DNA of 64,000 nt from Eubacterium aggregans (GTDB lineage: Bacteria; Bacillota; Clostridia; Eubacteriales; Eubacteriaceae): positions 1-64,000 of the forward strand of contig NZ_FNRK01000002.1 of the NCBI RefSeq assembly GCF_900107815.1, in the 5' to 3' direction. Under the pieces are notes generated by a model. The model did no database searches, was not told the origin of the DNA, and saw only the letters and a list, made by a program, of their open reading frames with translations. Of this stretch, positions 32,604 through 41,603 are shown one piece after another (position 1 is the stretch's first letter; each line of letters opens with the position of its first letter). The position numbers were made by a program, and so were the translations under genes.

Positions 32604-34385
32604 TTACTCGACAACAGTGAGGCCCAGGATCGCTTCCCGTTTGGGGGTGACATACATGGTGTTCTGGTCGGTGAAGATGACCATGCCGGGTTTGGATTTA
32701 TTGGGCTTTTTGAGGAATTTGAATTCCAGGTAGTCCACAGGGACATTCTCGGAGTTCCGGGCTTTGCTGTACCAAGCAGCCAGCATGCCAGCTTCCAGGA
32801 GGGTGGCTTCGGTAATGAAGCGTCCATCGGCGACGACTAACACATGGGAGCCGGGGATATCTTTGACGTGGAGCCAGCAGTCCTCATCCACACCCAGGCG
32901 GGTGGAGATATAATCGTTTTGATAATTATTTTTACCCACATAGATATGGAAGCCCTCAGAAGAAATGTAATGCATGGGTTTTGAGGCTTCCGGCCGCTTG
33001 GCGGCTTTTTTTTGGTGGGGGTTTTTCTTGGCAAATTCCGATTGGTCGAATTCGTGGCGGATTTCATCCAGTTCGGCTAGCTCGGTGCATTGCTCCAGGG
33101 CATTGAGGAGGCTGTCCAGATAATAGGTTTGCTCCTCGGTAATGGCGATTTGATCTGCCAGCTGGATTTGAGCCCGTTTGGCCTTATTGTATTTTTTATA
33201 AAACCGCTGGGCATTTTGGGAAGGGGTTTCATTCACCTTTAGAGGAATGGTAACCTCTCCCATTTCGGGGTCATTGTAATCAGGCACGGTGATACTTTTC
33301 ATGCCCCGCTCAATCTGATAGATATTAGCCGTCACTAAATCGCCGAAAAGCTTACTTTTTTCATCGCTGTGGGAGCGCTGCATATCCTGCTTGAGGTTTT
33401 GCAGCTTTTTGGCACTCTTTTTATAAAGGGTTCCCAGCTGATGCTTTAAATTGGCACTGCGGGCCGTAAAACGGATTTTTTTATCCTTTAGATAATAAAA
33501 ATCCTCCAGCATGGCGGATACCTTGAGGTAACGGGCCCCGTCGGTGTCCACTAAATGATGGAGATCCACCGTGGAAAAATCGACGATATCCCGATGGAAG
33601 GTGTACAGGGTGGGGATGGGGCCGGTTTGGATCTCTCCCCGGATATCGGAAAAGGACTGCCACAGAAATTTTATCTGCTTAGAGCTTAAATCCGAGAAAG
33701 AAGCGCTATCCGGCACACCGGCCCGAAAGCAGATTTCCCTGGCCAGAATGGGGCTGACGCCTAAAAACCCCTGGACCAAGAGCTTGCTAAGGGGGACCGC
33801 CCCTTCATCCGTCGCCATTTGGGTATAAGCCTCCTCGGTGAGGGTGAAGAAATTCCGCCGGCCGCTTTCCGGAGGGAAGATGTAGGGACGGCCCGGTAGA
33901 ATCTGGCGATAGCGGTTGGAGGAGGAGCCGACTTTTTTCAGGGAGTCCATAATGGCCGGGGGCGTTTCCAAACCGTCGGCCGGGCCATCGGTAAGGATGA
34001 TATTGCTGTTGCGTCCCATGATTTCCACTAAGAGGCAGCGCACCACCGTATCGCCAAATTCGTTTTTACAGGCGATGTGAAATTCCATCACCCGATCGCT
34101 TTGGTGCTGGCGGATGTCCAGAATCATTCCGTTTAAAATGTATTTACGGAGCACCATACAGAACCCGGGGGGCGTATTGGGGTTGCCCTTTGGCTTTTCT
34201 GTGAGGTAGACCCGGGGATTATTGGCGTTGGCTGAGAGCAGAAGGTTATAGTTGTCCCGGCCTTTATTAATGGTGAGGCGGATTTCATCGGCCTCGGGTT
34301 GGTAGATTTTTCGGATGCGTCCATCGACAATGTCGTCTCGCAGTTCCTTTATTAAATGGGTAGTTGTAATACCGTCAAATGCCAT
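32604..34385 (-). CDS. rqcH: RqcH (Rqc2 homologue, NFACT family)
   Basis: 593 residues. NFACT-N domain at the start (MAFDGITTTHLIKELRDDIV, RIRKIYQPEADEI), two helix-hairpin-helix motifs (about 170-260), long coiled coils (about 290-440) and NFACT-R (about 455-590; GFHIYVGKNNYQNDYIST and HVKDIPGSHVLV). It binds obstructed 50S subunits and recruits tRNA-Ala to add C-terminal alanine tails that mark stalled chains for degradation. TAGAAAGGACC lies before the start. Older annotations call this family fibronectin-binding protein. Confidence 0.95.
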   Translation of the reverse strand: MAFDGITTTHLIKELRDDIVDGRIRKIYQPEADEIRLTINKGRDNYNLLLSANANNPRVYLTEKPKGNPNTPPGFCMVLRKYILNGMILDIRQHQSDRVMEFHIACKNEFGDTVVRCLLVEIMGRNSNIILTDGPADGLETPPAIMDSLKKVGSSSNRYRQILPGRPYIFPPESGRRNFFTLTEEAYTQMATDEGAVPLSKLLVQGFLGVSPILAREICFRAGVPDSASFSDLSSKQIKFLWQSFSDIRGEIQTGPIPTLYTFHRDIVDFSTVDLHHLVDTDGARYLKVSAMLEDFYYLKDKKIRFTARSANLKHQLGTLYKKSAKKLQNLKQDMQRSHSDEKSKLFGDLVTANIYQIERGMKSITVPDYNDPEMGEVTIPLKVNETPSQNAQRFYKKYNKAKRAQIQLADQIAITEEQTYYLDSLLNALEQCTELAELDEIRHEFDQSEFAKKNPHQKKAAKRPEASKPMHYISSEGFHIYVGKNNYQNDYISTRLGVDEDCWLHVKDIPGSHVLVVADGRFITEATLLEAGMLAAWYSKARNSENVPVDYLEFKFLKKPNKSKPGMVIFTDQNTMYVTPKREAILGLTVVE

Positions 34386-34496
34386 ATTTGGTCCTTTCTA
34401 ATCAATAATAATTTAATTCTAGCATTTCTTCTTGAAATTTCAACGCATTTTCGATATGATTAAATATAAATTTAAATTGGGAAGTTAGGCTTTAAA

Positions 34497-35348
34497 ATGA
34501 AATTTACAAAGATGCAGGGTACGGGCAATGATTTTGTAATGATTGATAATATAGAGGGAACACTTCATCTGACCCCCGATGAAATCGCTGGGCTGTGCGA
34601 TCGGCATTTTGGTGTCGGTGCAGATGGTCTGATCCTAGTGGAATCCTCGGCCACCCAGGAAGTATTTATGAATTATTACAACAGTGACGGCTCGACAGCC
34701 GAAATGTGCGGCAATGGCGTTCGGTGTTTGGCCAAATATGTGGTGGACCAGGGAATTGTGGCTCACAATGGTCCCACTACTGTGGAAACCCGGGCGGGTA
34801 AAATTGTGGTTGAAGTAGAGTCTGGCGGCGGGGCTGTTTCCCAGGTCCGAGTGGATATGGGAAAGGTGGATTTTAAAGCTGAACATATACCGGTCATTGC
34901 CAAAACCCAGGAGGTTCTCGGGGAGCAAATAAGCTGCGGCGGTGTGTGCTATACTTACGGCTGTGCCTCCATGGGAAATCCCCATATGACTGTATTGGTG
35001 GAGGACCTAAGCCAATGTCCCCTGGAGAAGCTGGGGGCATATTTCGAAAACCACGAAATGTTCCCGGAAAAATGTAATATCAGCTTTGCCCAGGTCATCG
35101 ATGGAGGCCACATTCGAATGGACACCTGGGAGCGCGGGGCTGGCCGGACCCTGGCCTGTGGCACAGGAACTTGCTCAGCCGTGGCGGTACTGGGTCGCTT
35201 GGGACTGGTGGACGATGTGGTGGAGGCCACCTTATCCGGAGGCCGGCTTACCATTGCTGTAAAAGATGGCCGGGTGACCATGAGCGGCCCAGCAACGACG
35301 GTATTTACAGGCGAAATCGAGATTCGAAAGTTGGGAGAATCACTATGA
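34497..35348 (+). CDS. dapF: Diaminopimelate epimerase
   Basis: 283 residues. The two catalytic cysteines lie in AEMCGNGVRC (about residue 73) and LACGTGTCS (about 222). MQGTGNDFVMID is the family N-terminus. It converts LL- to meso-diaminopimelate for lysine and peptidoglycan. It overlaps yicC by 4 bases (ATGA). Confidence 0.96.
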   Translation: MKFTKMQGTGNDFVMIDNIEGTLHLTPDEIAGLCDRHFGVGADGLILVESSATQEVFMNYYNSDGSTAEMCGNGVRCLAKYVVDQGIVAHNGPTTVETRAGKIVVEVESGGGAVSQVRVDMGKVDFKAEHIPVIAKTQEVLGEQISCGGVCYTYGCASMGNPHMTVLVEDLSQCPLEKLGAYFENHEMFPEKCNISFAQVIDGGHIRMDTWERGAGRTLACGTGTCSAVAVLGRLGLVDDVVEATLSGGRLTIAVKDGRVTMSGPATTVFTGEIEIRKLGESL

Positions 35349-36226
35349 AAAGTATGACGGGCTTCGGCCGACAGGATTATCGTGATGAATCAGTGGAAAT
35401 TTCGGTAGAGATCAAAACGGTGAATCACCGTTATCGGGACTTCTTTTTAAAGATTCCCCGGATGCTGGGGGCCAATGAGGCCAATATCCGGGAGACCATG
35501 AGTGAAACCATTGCCCGGGGACGTATTGAGGTATTCATTAAGTATAAAGAGTTGGATACCAAAAATAAGCGCATCGTTTTTAACCGGGAGCTGGCCATGG
35601 GCTATATTCAGGTGTTAAATTCCATTAAAAATCTGGACTCCATGATCAGTGATGAAATTGACCTGGCCTTAGTTGCCAAATTTCCGGATGTGGTGGAGCT
35701 TGAAGAGACACCCGGGGATGACGAAGAAAAATGGCTCGGCCTGAAGCCGGTGCTCCAGGGGGCACTCAGTCAGGTGGATGCCAGCCGGCTCCGGGAGGGG
35801 GCGGCCATGAAGACCGACATCCAGGAGCGATGCGTGACCATTAACCAAAAAATTGAAGCCATCCAGGAAAAGGCCCCCCAGATGGTAGCCGCCTATGCCG
35901 AAAATCTGCATCAGCGGGTGGCGGACTACACCCAGAGCGTGGAGCCGGATGAACAGCGCCTACTATCCGAAGTGGCCATCATGGCCGATCGGCTGGCCAT
36001 TGATGAGGAGCTGACAAGGCTTCACACCCATATGGCGCGTCTGTCCGTGATTCTGGAAGAAACCCAGGAGCCCATCGGCCGGAAGCTGGATTTTCTAATC
36101 CAGGAGATTAATCGTGAGATTAACACCATCGGTTCGAAGGTGAACGATGTGGGTATTGCCGGCATGGTGGTTGACATTAAAAGTGAGATTGAAAAAATTC
36201 GTGAGCAGGTGCAAAATATCGAATAA
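35345..36226 (+). CDS. yicC: YicC-family endoribonuclease
   Basis: 293 residues from the ATG that overlaps the dapF stop. Family landmarks: MKSMTGFGR at the N-terminus, VEIKTVNHRYRDFFLKIPR (about 21-39), and the C-terminal DUF1732 domain with GRKLDFLIQEINREINTIGSK. YicC proteins are metal-dependent endoribonucleases. A longer reading from 35171 lies inside dapF and was rejected. The yicC-gmk-rpoZ-priA-def-fmt order is conserved in Firmicutes. Confidence 0.95.
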   Translation: MKSMTGFGRQDYRDESVEISVEIKTVNHRYRDFFLKIPRMLGANEANIRETMSETIARGRIEVFIKYKELDTKNKRIVFNRELAMGYIQVLNSIKNLDSMISDEIDLALVAKFPDVVELEETPGDDEEKWLGLKPVLQGALSQVDASRLREGAAMKTDIQERCVTINQKIEAIQEKAPQMVAAYAENLHQRVADYTQSVEPDEQRLLSEVAIMADRLAIDEELTRLHTHMARLSVILEETQEPIGRKLDFLIQEINREINTIGSKVNDVGIAGMVVDIKSEIEKIREQVQNIE

Positions 36227-36267
36227 AGGCTGTAAGTTTAAGTTCAAAAGATAGGAGACAAGTGTTG

Positions 36268-36906
36268 ATGACCCAAAAAGATGAAATGGATTTTTTTGAA
36301 AAGGAACGGGGGATTTTAATCGTCATTTCCGGGCCTTCCTGTGCAGGGAAGGGAACGGTATGCCGCATTGTAAGGGATGACCAGCCCGATATCCGTATGT
36401 CAATTTCAGAAACCACCCGGGGACCCCGGAATTATGAAAAGGACGGTGTGGATTACTTCTTTGTCGATAAGGCAAGCTTTGAACAAGGTATCCAGGAGGG
36501 AAAGTATCTGGAATACGCCCAGGTCTATGGAAATTACTACGGGACCCCCAAAGAATTTGTTGAAAATCTACTCAATTCGGGTTATGATGTTATATTAGAG
36601 ATTGACATCCAGGGGGCGGCCAAGGTCCGCCAGAACAATAAGGAAGGCATTTATATCTTTATCGCACCGCCATCCATGAAGGAGCTGCGGCGGCGGATTG
36701 AGATGCGGGGCACAGAGAGTGAAGAGCAGATGGCCATTCGCCTGCAATGCGCCCATGATGAAATGAGCAATGCCGACGACTACAGCTACATTGTCATCAA
36801 CCAGGATAAGGATGTGGCGGCAAAACAGGTAGAGGCGATCATTACGGCGGAAAAATGCCGGACGGAGCGTCTGAAGAATAAAGTAGTAGAAATTTTAGGG
36901 AGGTAA
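36268..36906 (+). CDS. gmk: Guanylate kinase
   Basis: 212 residues. P-loop SGPSCAGKGTV (about 21-31; Cys where Gly-Ser is common), GMP-binding region SISETTRGPRNYEKDGVDYFF, then EIDIQGAAKVR. It phosphorylates GMP to GDP. I chose the ATG at 36268, 10 bases after AGGAG; GTG 36262 and TTG 36265 are nearby alternatives. Confidence 0.95.
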   Translation: MTQKDEMDFFEKERGILIVISGPSCAGKGTVCRIVRDDQPDIRMSISETTRGPRNYEKDGVDYFFVDKASFEQGIQEGKYLEYAQVYGNYYGTPKEFVENLLNSGYDVILEIDIQGAAKVRQNNKEGIYIFIAPPSMKELRRRIEMRGTESEEQMAIRLQCAHDEMSNADDYSYIVINQDKDVAAKQVEAIITAEKCRTERLKNKVVEILGR

Positions 36907-36909
36907 CAG

Positions 36910-37221
36910 ATGGCATATAAAAATAAAGAGAAAAAGGGATTGCGTTACCCTGCGATTAACGATTTGATTGCAAAGGCGGATAATAAATATGAATTGGTGC
37001 TGGCAACTGCCAAACGTGCCCGAGAAATCATCGATGGGGATGAACCCCTGGTAAAAATCCAAATCGATAATCCGGTATCCATTGCAACAGCAGAAATCGC
37101 CGAGGACCTGGTTAAAATCACCAAGCTTGAGGAAGTCGAAGAGGTTGAAGTGGACTTAGTCTTCCCAGAAGATGATGGAGCCAGTGCACCCACGACGGCA
37201 GATTTGGCTGAAGGCCTCTAA
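36910..37221 (+). CDS. rpoZ: RNA polymerase omega subunit
   Basis: 103 residues with the RpoZ pattern YPAINDLIAKADNKYELVLATAKRARE; the C-terminal tail is acidic. It stabilises assembly of the beta' subunit. Starts 3 bases after gmk. Confidence 0.92.
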   Translation: MAYKNKEKKGLRYPAINDLIAKADNKYELVLATAKRAREIIDGDEPLVKIQIDNPVSIATAEIAEDLVKITKLEEVEEVEVDLVFPEDDGASAPTTADLAEGL

Positions 37222-37226
37222 AACAC

Positions 37227-39440
37227 GTGGCTGTAGCAGCGGTTTACCTCCGGCAGACCAACAAACGTCTGGATGCCTGTTATGACTATGACATTCCAGA
37301 GAATTTGGTTAAAGGGGTGGTTCCAGGCGTTCGGGTCGTCGTCGGATTTGGTAATGGGAATCGGGTTCTGGAAGGCTTTGTCGTCGCTATAAAAGACCAC
37401 TCTGATTACAGTGGAGCCCTTAAGTCCATCCGTTGGGTCATCGATGAGGTACCGGTGCTTACGACGTCCCAGCTGGCGTTATGCCAGTGGATGCGGGACT
37501 ACTATTGTTCCCTGTACTATGAAGCCTTGGCCTTCTTTGTCTCACCGGTACCGGTGGAGCATCGGATGTCAGAGGAGCGGGTAGAGGAGGGCTACCAGGC
37601 CTACACCGTTACTGAGACGGTGTATCACCTCACCGAGGCTGGACACCAGGGACACACCACTGGCCGCCACATGAACCGGGTGATAGATTTGCTGCGCTTT
37701 CGGGACTACACAGCGTCAGAAATGCGGGAGATCCTCGGGGATATAGCGTCCAGCCGGCGGGCCCTGATCCAAAAGGGGTGGGTGATTGCCAGGGAGCGCT
37801 GTATCGATTTAGAGGATACAGAGGATAAAAAACCGATGGGCCCCCCAGAGGCGCTGGTCGGCCGGGCAAAGGCCTGCTATTTGAAATACAGTGCAAAGGA
37901 AACCCCGGAAAAACCGGTGTTTTTTTGCTTAAGAAACAAAAAATCCCGCTTTGCCCTTTATGCCAAGCTCATTGCGGATTGCCTTAAGACCGGGAAACAG
38001 GCCGTGCTCCTCTATCCCGAGGTGGGCCTTTCCCTTGAGAATCAAAAGGATTTTTATCAATTTTTTGGAAACCGTGGTGCGGTATGCCATGGCCGGCTTA
38101 AAAAACGGGAGCGTTACTTATTGTACGAAGGGGTACGGACTGGGTCCATCCAGGTGGTTATGGGCTCCCGGGCGGCATTATTTTTACCCTATGGGCAGCT
38201 GGGGTTGATTATTATTGATGAAGAGATGGACGGTTCCTACTATGCAGCCTCCATGCCGCGGTTCCACACGCTTCGGGTAGCCCAGGAGTACGCCCGGATT
38301 ACCGGAGCACAGCTGGTCGCTGGAGATGCACTGCCCTCCGTGCAGGCCTATGCAGCAGCGGCTTCTCATAGCTGGCAGTTCATTGGAGATTTATCCATGA
38401 CATCAAAACCGCCAGTGGTGGTGGATATGCAGGCAGAAATACGTCAGGGGAATTTAGATTTTATGAGCCGTCCCCTGGAAAAGGCCCTGGTTGAAAATAG
38501 TGCCGCCGGTAAAAAAAGCCTGCTGCTGCTGAACCGCCGGGGTTATGCCTCCTATACCTTTTGCCGGGACTGTGGGTATGTTCCCAAATGCGAAAGCTGT
38601 GGGGTAACCTTAAAGTACTATCAGGACGGTACCCTGCGCTGTCCCTATTGTGGAAAGACCCAGGTTAAATCCACCAGCTGCCCCCGGTGCGGTTCCCGGA
38701 GGTACCGGACCATGGGGCTGGGAGTGGACCAGGCTGAGGCTGTTTTGAGAAAGCGTTATCCCCATTGGCGGATCCTTAAAATTGATGGGGGGACGGTGCC
38801 GGATTATGAGGCCTACAAGGCCATGAATGAAACCTTGTCCAAAGGAGAGTGGGACGTGGTCCTCGGGACCCGTCTGTTAATCAAGGGCTTTGCCTTTGGC
38901 CCCGTGGATTTAGCCGCGGCCCTGTTGATGGATAACGATATGAATTTTGGGGATTACACTTCAGGGGAAAAGGCTTATCAGCTTTACGCACGGTTTTTCA
39001 GCTTATCCCAGGGGATGGCTCTGGGTCAAACCTATGAGCCGGAGAATGAAACCGTGGCGGCCCTGGCCAGTGGGGATCCTCCGGTGTTTTATCGCAGTGA
39101 GCTCAGCTACCGCAAGGCCCTGGGATATCCACCTGCGGGACACTTGGCTGTCTTTGGGGTGATGGCACCGGATGCCCGGATGGCCAGGGCGGATGCCCTG
39201 ACCTTGGGAAAGACCCTTAAGGAATCCCTGGGGGACCAGGGGACCCAAGGGTACACCCTGTTTGAACCAACCCTGGCCGGGCGTCAGCCTGGCAGTGGAG
39301 AAATCAGATATAAGCTGTTACTTAAGTTAAAGACTCTGGTGCATTTCCAGAGTATAATGCGGGGAATCATTCAGGATGGCGGCATTGAGCGCTTAGGCTC
39401 CCGGATATCCATTGAAATTGATCCCCCAGTGACCATTTAA
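37227..39440 (+). CDS. priA: PriA (primosomal protein N') with degenerate helicase motifs
   Basis: 737 residues from GTG. The 3' DNA-binding domain, helicase-like core and zinc insert are in the PriA order. The eight zinc Cys are intact (CRDCGYVPKCESC and CPYCGKTQVKSTSCPRC, about 447-490). The ATPase motifs are not: Walker A GxTGSGKT is CLRNKKSRF (about 232-240), DEEH is DEEM (about 331), GSATPS is GDALPS, and the QVAGRAGR arginine-finger segment is FFSLSQGMALGQT (about 590-602). The protein should load the primosome by binding forks but not unwind DNA. The sequence runs smoothly in frame, so this is not a frameshift artefact. Confidence 0.9.
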   Translation: MAVAAVYLRQTNKRLDACYDYDIPENLVKGVVPGVRVVVGFGNGNRVLEGFVVAIKDHSDYSGALKSIRWVIDEVPVLTTSQLALCQWMRDYYCSLYYEALAFFVSPVPVEHRMSEERVEEGYQAYTVTETVYHLTEAGHQGHTTGRHMNRVIDLLRFRDYTASEMREILGDIASSRRALIQKGWVIARERCIDLEDTEDKKPMGPPEALVGRAKACYLKYSAKETPEKPVFFCLRNKKSRFALYAKLIADCLKTGKQAVLLYPEVGLSLENQKDFYQFFGNRGAVCHGRLKKRERYLLYEGVRTGSIQVVMGSRAALFLPYGQLGLIIIDEEMDGSYYAASMPRFHTLRVAQEYARITGAQLVAGDALPSVQAYAAAASHSWQFIGDLSMTSKPPVVVDMQAEIRQGNLDFMSRPLEKALVENSAAGKKSLLLLNRRGYASYTFCRDCGYVPKCESCGVTLKYYQDGTLRCPYCGKTQVKSTSCPRCGSRRYRTMGLGVDQAEAVLRKRYPHWRILKIDGGTVPDYEAYKAMNETLSKGEWDVVLGTRLLIKGFAFGPVDLAAALLMDNDMNFGDYTSGEKAYQLYARFFSLSQGMALGQTYEPENETVAALASGDPPVFYRSELSYRKALGYPPAGHLAVFGVMAPDARMARADALTLGKTLKESLGDQGTQGYTLFEPTLAGRQPGSGEIRYKLLLKLKTLVHFQSIMRGIIQDGGIERLGSRISIEIDPPVTI

Positions 39441-39457
39441 AATTAAAGGAGGAACTG

Positions 39458-39901
39458 ATGGCAATTCGAAATATGAGAGTAAATGATGATCCGATCCTGC
39501 ACAAAAAGGCCCGGGAAATCCCGGAGGTTAACGACCGAATCCGAGAGCTGGCCCAGGATATGTTAGACACCATGTACGACCAGGAGGGCGTTGGCTTAGC
39601 TGGTCCCCAGGTCGGGATTCTAAAGCGTATTGTGGTCATCGATATTGGGGAAGGCCCTGTAGTGATGATTAATCCGGAGATTGTATCGACAGAGGGCAGT
39701 ATCGTCGAGGAGGAAGCTTGCTTGAGCTTCCCGGATCAATCCGGACCCGTGGAACGGCCGGAATGTGCCGTAGCCCGTTATACGGATCTGGAGGGTAACC
39801 GCTGTGAAATTGAGGGGCATGAGCTCATGGCCCGGGCCATTTGCCATGAACTGGATCATTTGGATGGGGTGGTTTTCTTAGATCGGGTTATCCCACAATG
39901 A
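39458..39901 (+). CDS. def: Peptide deformylase
   Basis: 147 residues. Motif 1 GVGLAGPQVG (GLAAPQ in most enzymes), motif 2 EEACLSF (usually EGCLS; the Cys is a metal ligand), motif 3 ICHELDHLDG (HExxH). It removes the N-formyl group from new proteins. AAGGAGG precedes the start; the stop overlaps fmt (ATGA). Confidence 0.95.
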   Translation: MAIRNMRVNDDPILHKKAREIPEVNDRIRELAQDMLDTMYDQEGVGLAGPQVGILKRIVVIDIGEGPVVMINPEIVSTEGSIVEEEACLSFPDQSGPVERPECAVARYTDLEGNRCEIEGHELMARAICHELDHLDGVVFLDRVIPQ

Positions 39902-40845
39902 AACCACTGAAGGTTGTCTTGATGGGGACGACGGATTTTGCCGTCCCGGCCCTGAATCGTCTGGTAGAAGCGGGGCACCAGGTGCTTTCTGTGGTCTGCC
40001 AGCCTGATCGCCCCAATAAACGGGGGAATAAGATTAGCTTTTTGCCAGTGAAAAAACGGGCTTTAGCCCTGGGCATCCCTGTGTTTCAGCCTGAGCGGAT
40101 TAAAACCCCGGAGGCCGTGGCCCATTTGAAGGCTTTAGAAGCCGATGTCTTTGTGGTTGCCGCCTACGGCCAAATTCTATCCGAGGAAATTCTCTCTATG
40201 CCCCCAATGGGTTCGGTGAATATCCATGGTTCCCTTTTACCGGAATACCGGGGGGCCGCGCCGGTTCACCACGCTATTTTGGATGGAAAGGATGAATCCG
40301 GCGTCACCATCATGAAAATGGATGTTGGGATGGACACCGGGGATATGCTTTCCAAGGCCCGGGTCCCCATTACTGAGGAAACCACGGTGGGACAGCTCCA
40401 CGATGCCCTGGCGGAATTGGGAGCGGATTTGCTTCTGATGACCCTCCAGGAAATGGTGGAAGGGTCTATTGTTCCAGAGAAGCAGGAGGAGGCTAAGGCG
40501 ACCTATGCGGATAAAGTGGATCGGGATACGGGACGAATCCATTGGTCCAGAAGCACCCATGAGGTGCTGCGCCAGATCAATGGAACGGACCCCTTTCCAG
40601 GGGCTTACACCACCCTTGATGGTCTGAAAATCAAGTGCTTTTCACCCAAAATCCAGGGGGATAAGGCCGCAGGACATCCGGGGCAAATCCTCAAAGCCGA
40701 TATTCACTCTGGCTTGGTGATCAAAACCGCCGATGGTGCCCTGGCCATTGGTGAGATTCAGATGCCGGGTAAAAAGCGGATGGAGACCAAGGACTATTTA
40801 CGGGGAAACACCCTGGAAATCGGACGGATTTTAGGGAAGGCTTAA
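39898..40845 (+). CDS. fmt: Methionyl-tRNA formyltransferase
   Basis: 315 residues. N-terminal formyl-transferase domain with MGTTDFAVPALNRL, SLLPEYRGAAPVHHAIL (catalytic His) and MDVGMDTGDML; C-terminal OB-like domain from about 205. It uses 10-formyl-THF to formylate initiator Met-tRNA. Coupled to def, whose product reverses the step. Confidence 0.96.
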   Translation: MKPLKVVLMGTTDFAVPALNRLVEAGHQVLSVVCQPDRPNKRGNKISFLPVKKRALALGIPVFQPERIKTPEAVAHLKALEADVFVVAAYGQILSEEILSMPPMGSVNIHGSLLPEYRGAAPVHHAILDGKDESGVTIMKMDVGMDTGDMLSKARVPITEETTVGQLHDALAELGADLLLMTLQEMVEGSIVPEKQEEAKATYADKVDRDTGRIHWSRSTHEVLRQINGTDPFPGAYTTLDGLKIKCFSPKIQGDKAAGHPGQILKADIHSGLVIKTADGALAIGEIQMPGKKRMETKDYLRGNTLEIGRILGKA

Positions 40846-40904
40846 GTCCATTTACAGGAATAGAACGTATACTTGTTCCCTAAAAAGCAAAAGAAAAGAG
40901 GAAA

Positions 40905-41603
40905 ATGATGTTTGGATTTTACAGCAGCATGCTGATACTCATCCCGGGTCTGATTATCGCCGCCATCGCCCAGGCAAGAGTTAGTAAGGCTTATAATACC
41001 TACAGCCGGGTCCCGACCCATACCGGACTTACCGGCGCCCAGGCGGCGCGGCGGCTTTTGGACGATAATGGCCTGTCCCATATTCGTATTGAACGGGTAT
41101 CCGGTAAGATGACCGATCATTATGACCCCAGGCTTCAGGTCATGCGTCTTTCAAATGACGTAGCGGATAAGGCCAGTATTGCCTCTGTGGGCATCGCCGC
41201 CCACGAAACGGGACATGCCATTCAGCATGCCCAGGGTTACGTGCCTTTAAAATTCCGGAATGCCATTGTACCGGTTTGTAGTTTCACCTCCAACGCCGCC
41301 TGGCCACTTTTTTTCATCGGCTTAGTCCTGGGGGGGAACCGTTCCAGCTTTGGGTTAATCCTCATGGACGTTGGGATTCTATTGTTCTGCCTGGCCTTGG
41401 TGTTTTATATTGTCACTCTTCCAGTGGAGTTCAACGCTAGCCACCGTGCGGTTTTAGCTCTGGAGGAGTACCATATTGTCGAGGCGGGTGAAATTAGCGG
41501 GGTGAAAAAGGTACTCGGGGCAGCAGCGATGACCTACGTGGCCAGCACCCTCATGGCCTTTCTGAATCTTTTCCGGATGTTGGCCATCCGTGGGCGAAAC
41601 TAG
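40905..41603 (+). CDS. YugP-type zinc metallopeptidase (membrane)
   Basis: 232 residues, three or four membrane segments (about 3-22, 120-145, 147-170, 200-220). The zinc motif HETGH lies in AAHETGHAIQHAQGY (about 101-115). This is the PF04298 neutral zinc peptidase family, usually placed between fmt and rsmB in clostridia. The substrate is not known. AGAGG lies upstream of tandem ATGs. Confidence 0.92.
   Translation: MMFGFYSSMLILIPGLIIAAIAQARVSKAYNTYSRVPTHTGLTGAQAARRLLDDNGLSHIRIERVSGKMTDHYDPRLQVMRLSNDVADKASIASVGIAAHETGHAIQHAQGYVPLKFRNAIVPVCSFTSNAAWPLFFIGLVLGGNRSSFGLILMDVGILLFCLALVFYIVTLPVEFNASHRAVLALEEYHIVEAGEISGVKKVLGAAAMTYVASTLMAFLNLFRMLAIRGRN

Noticed and set aside
35171-35344. Extended N-terminus for YicC
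   Set aside because: It lies wholly within dapF; the family starts at MKSMTGFGR, which matches the ATG at 35345.
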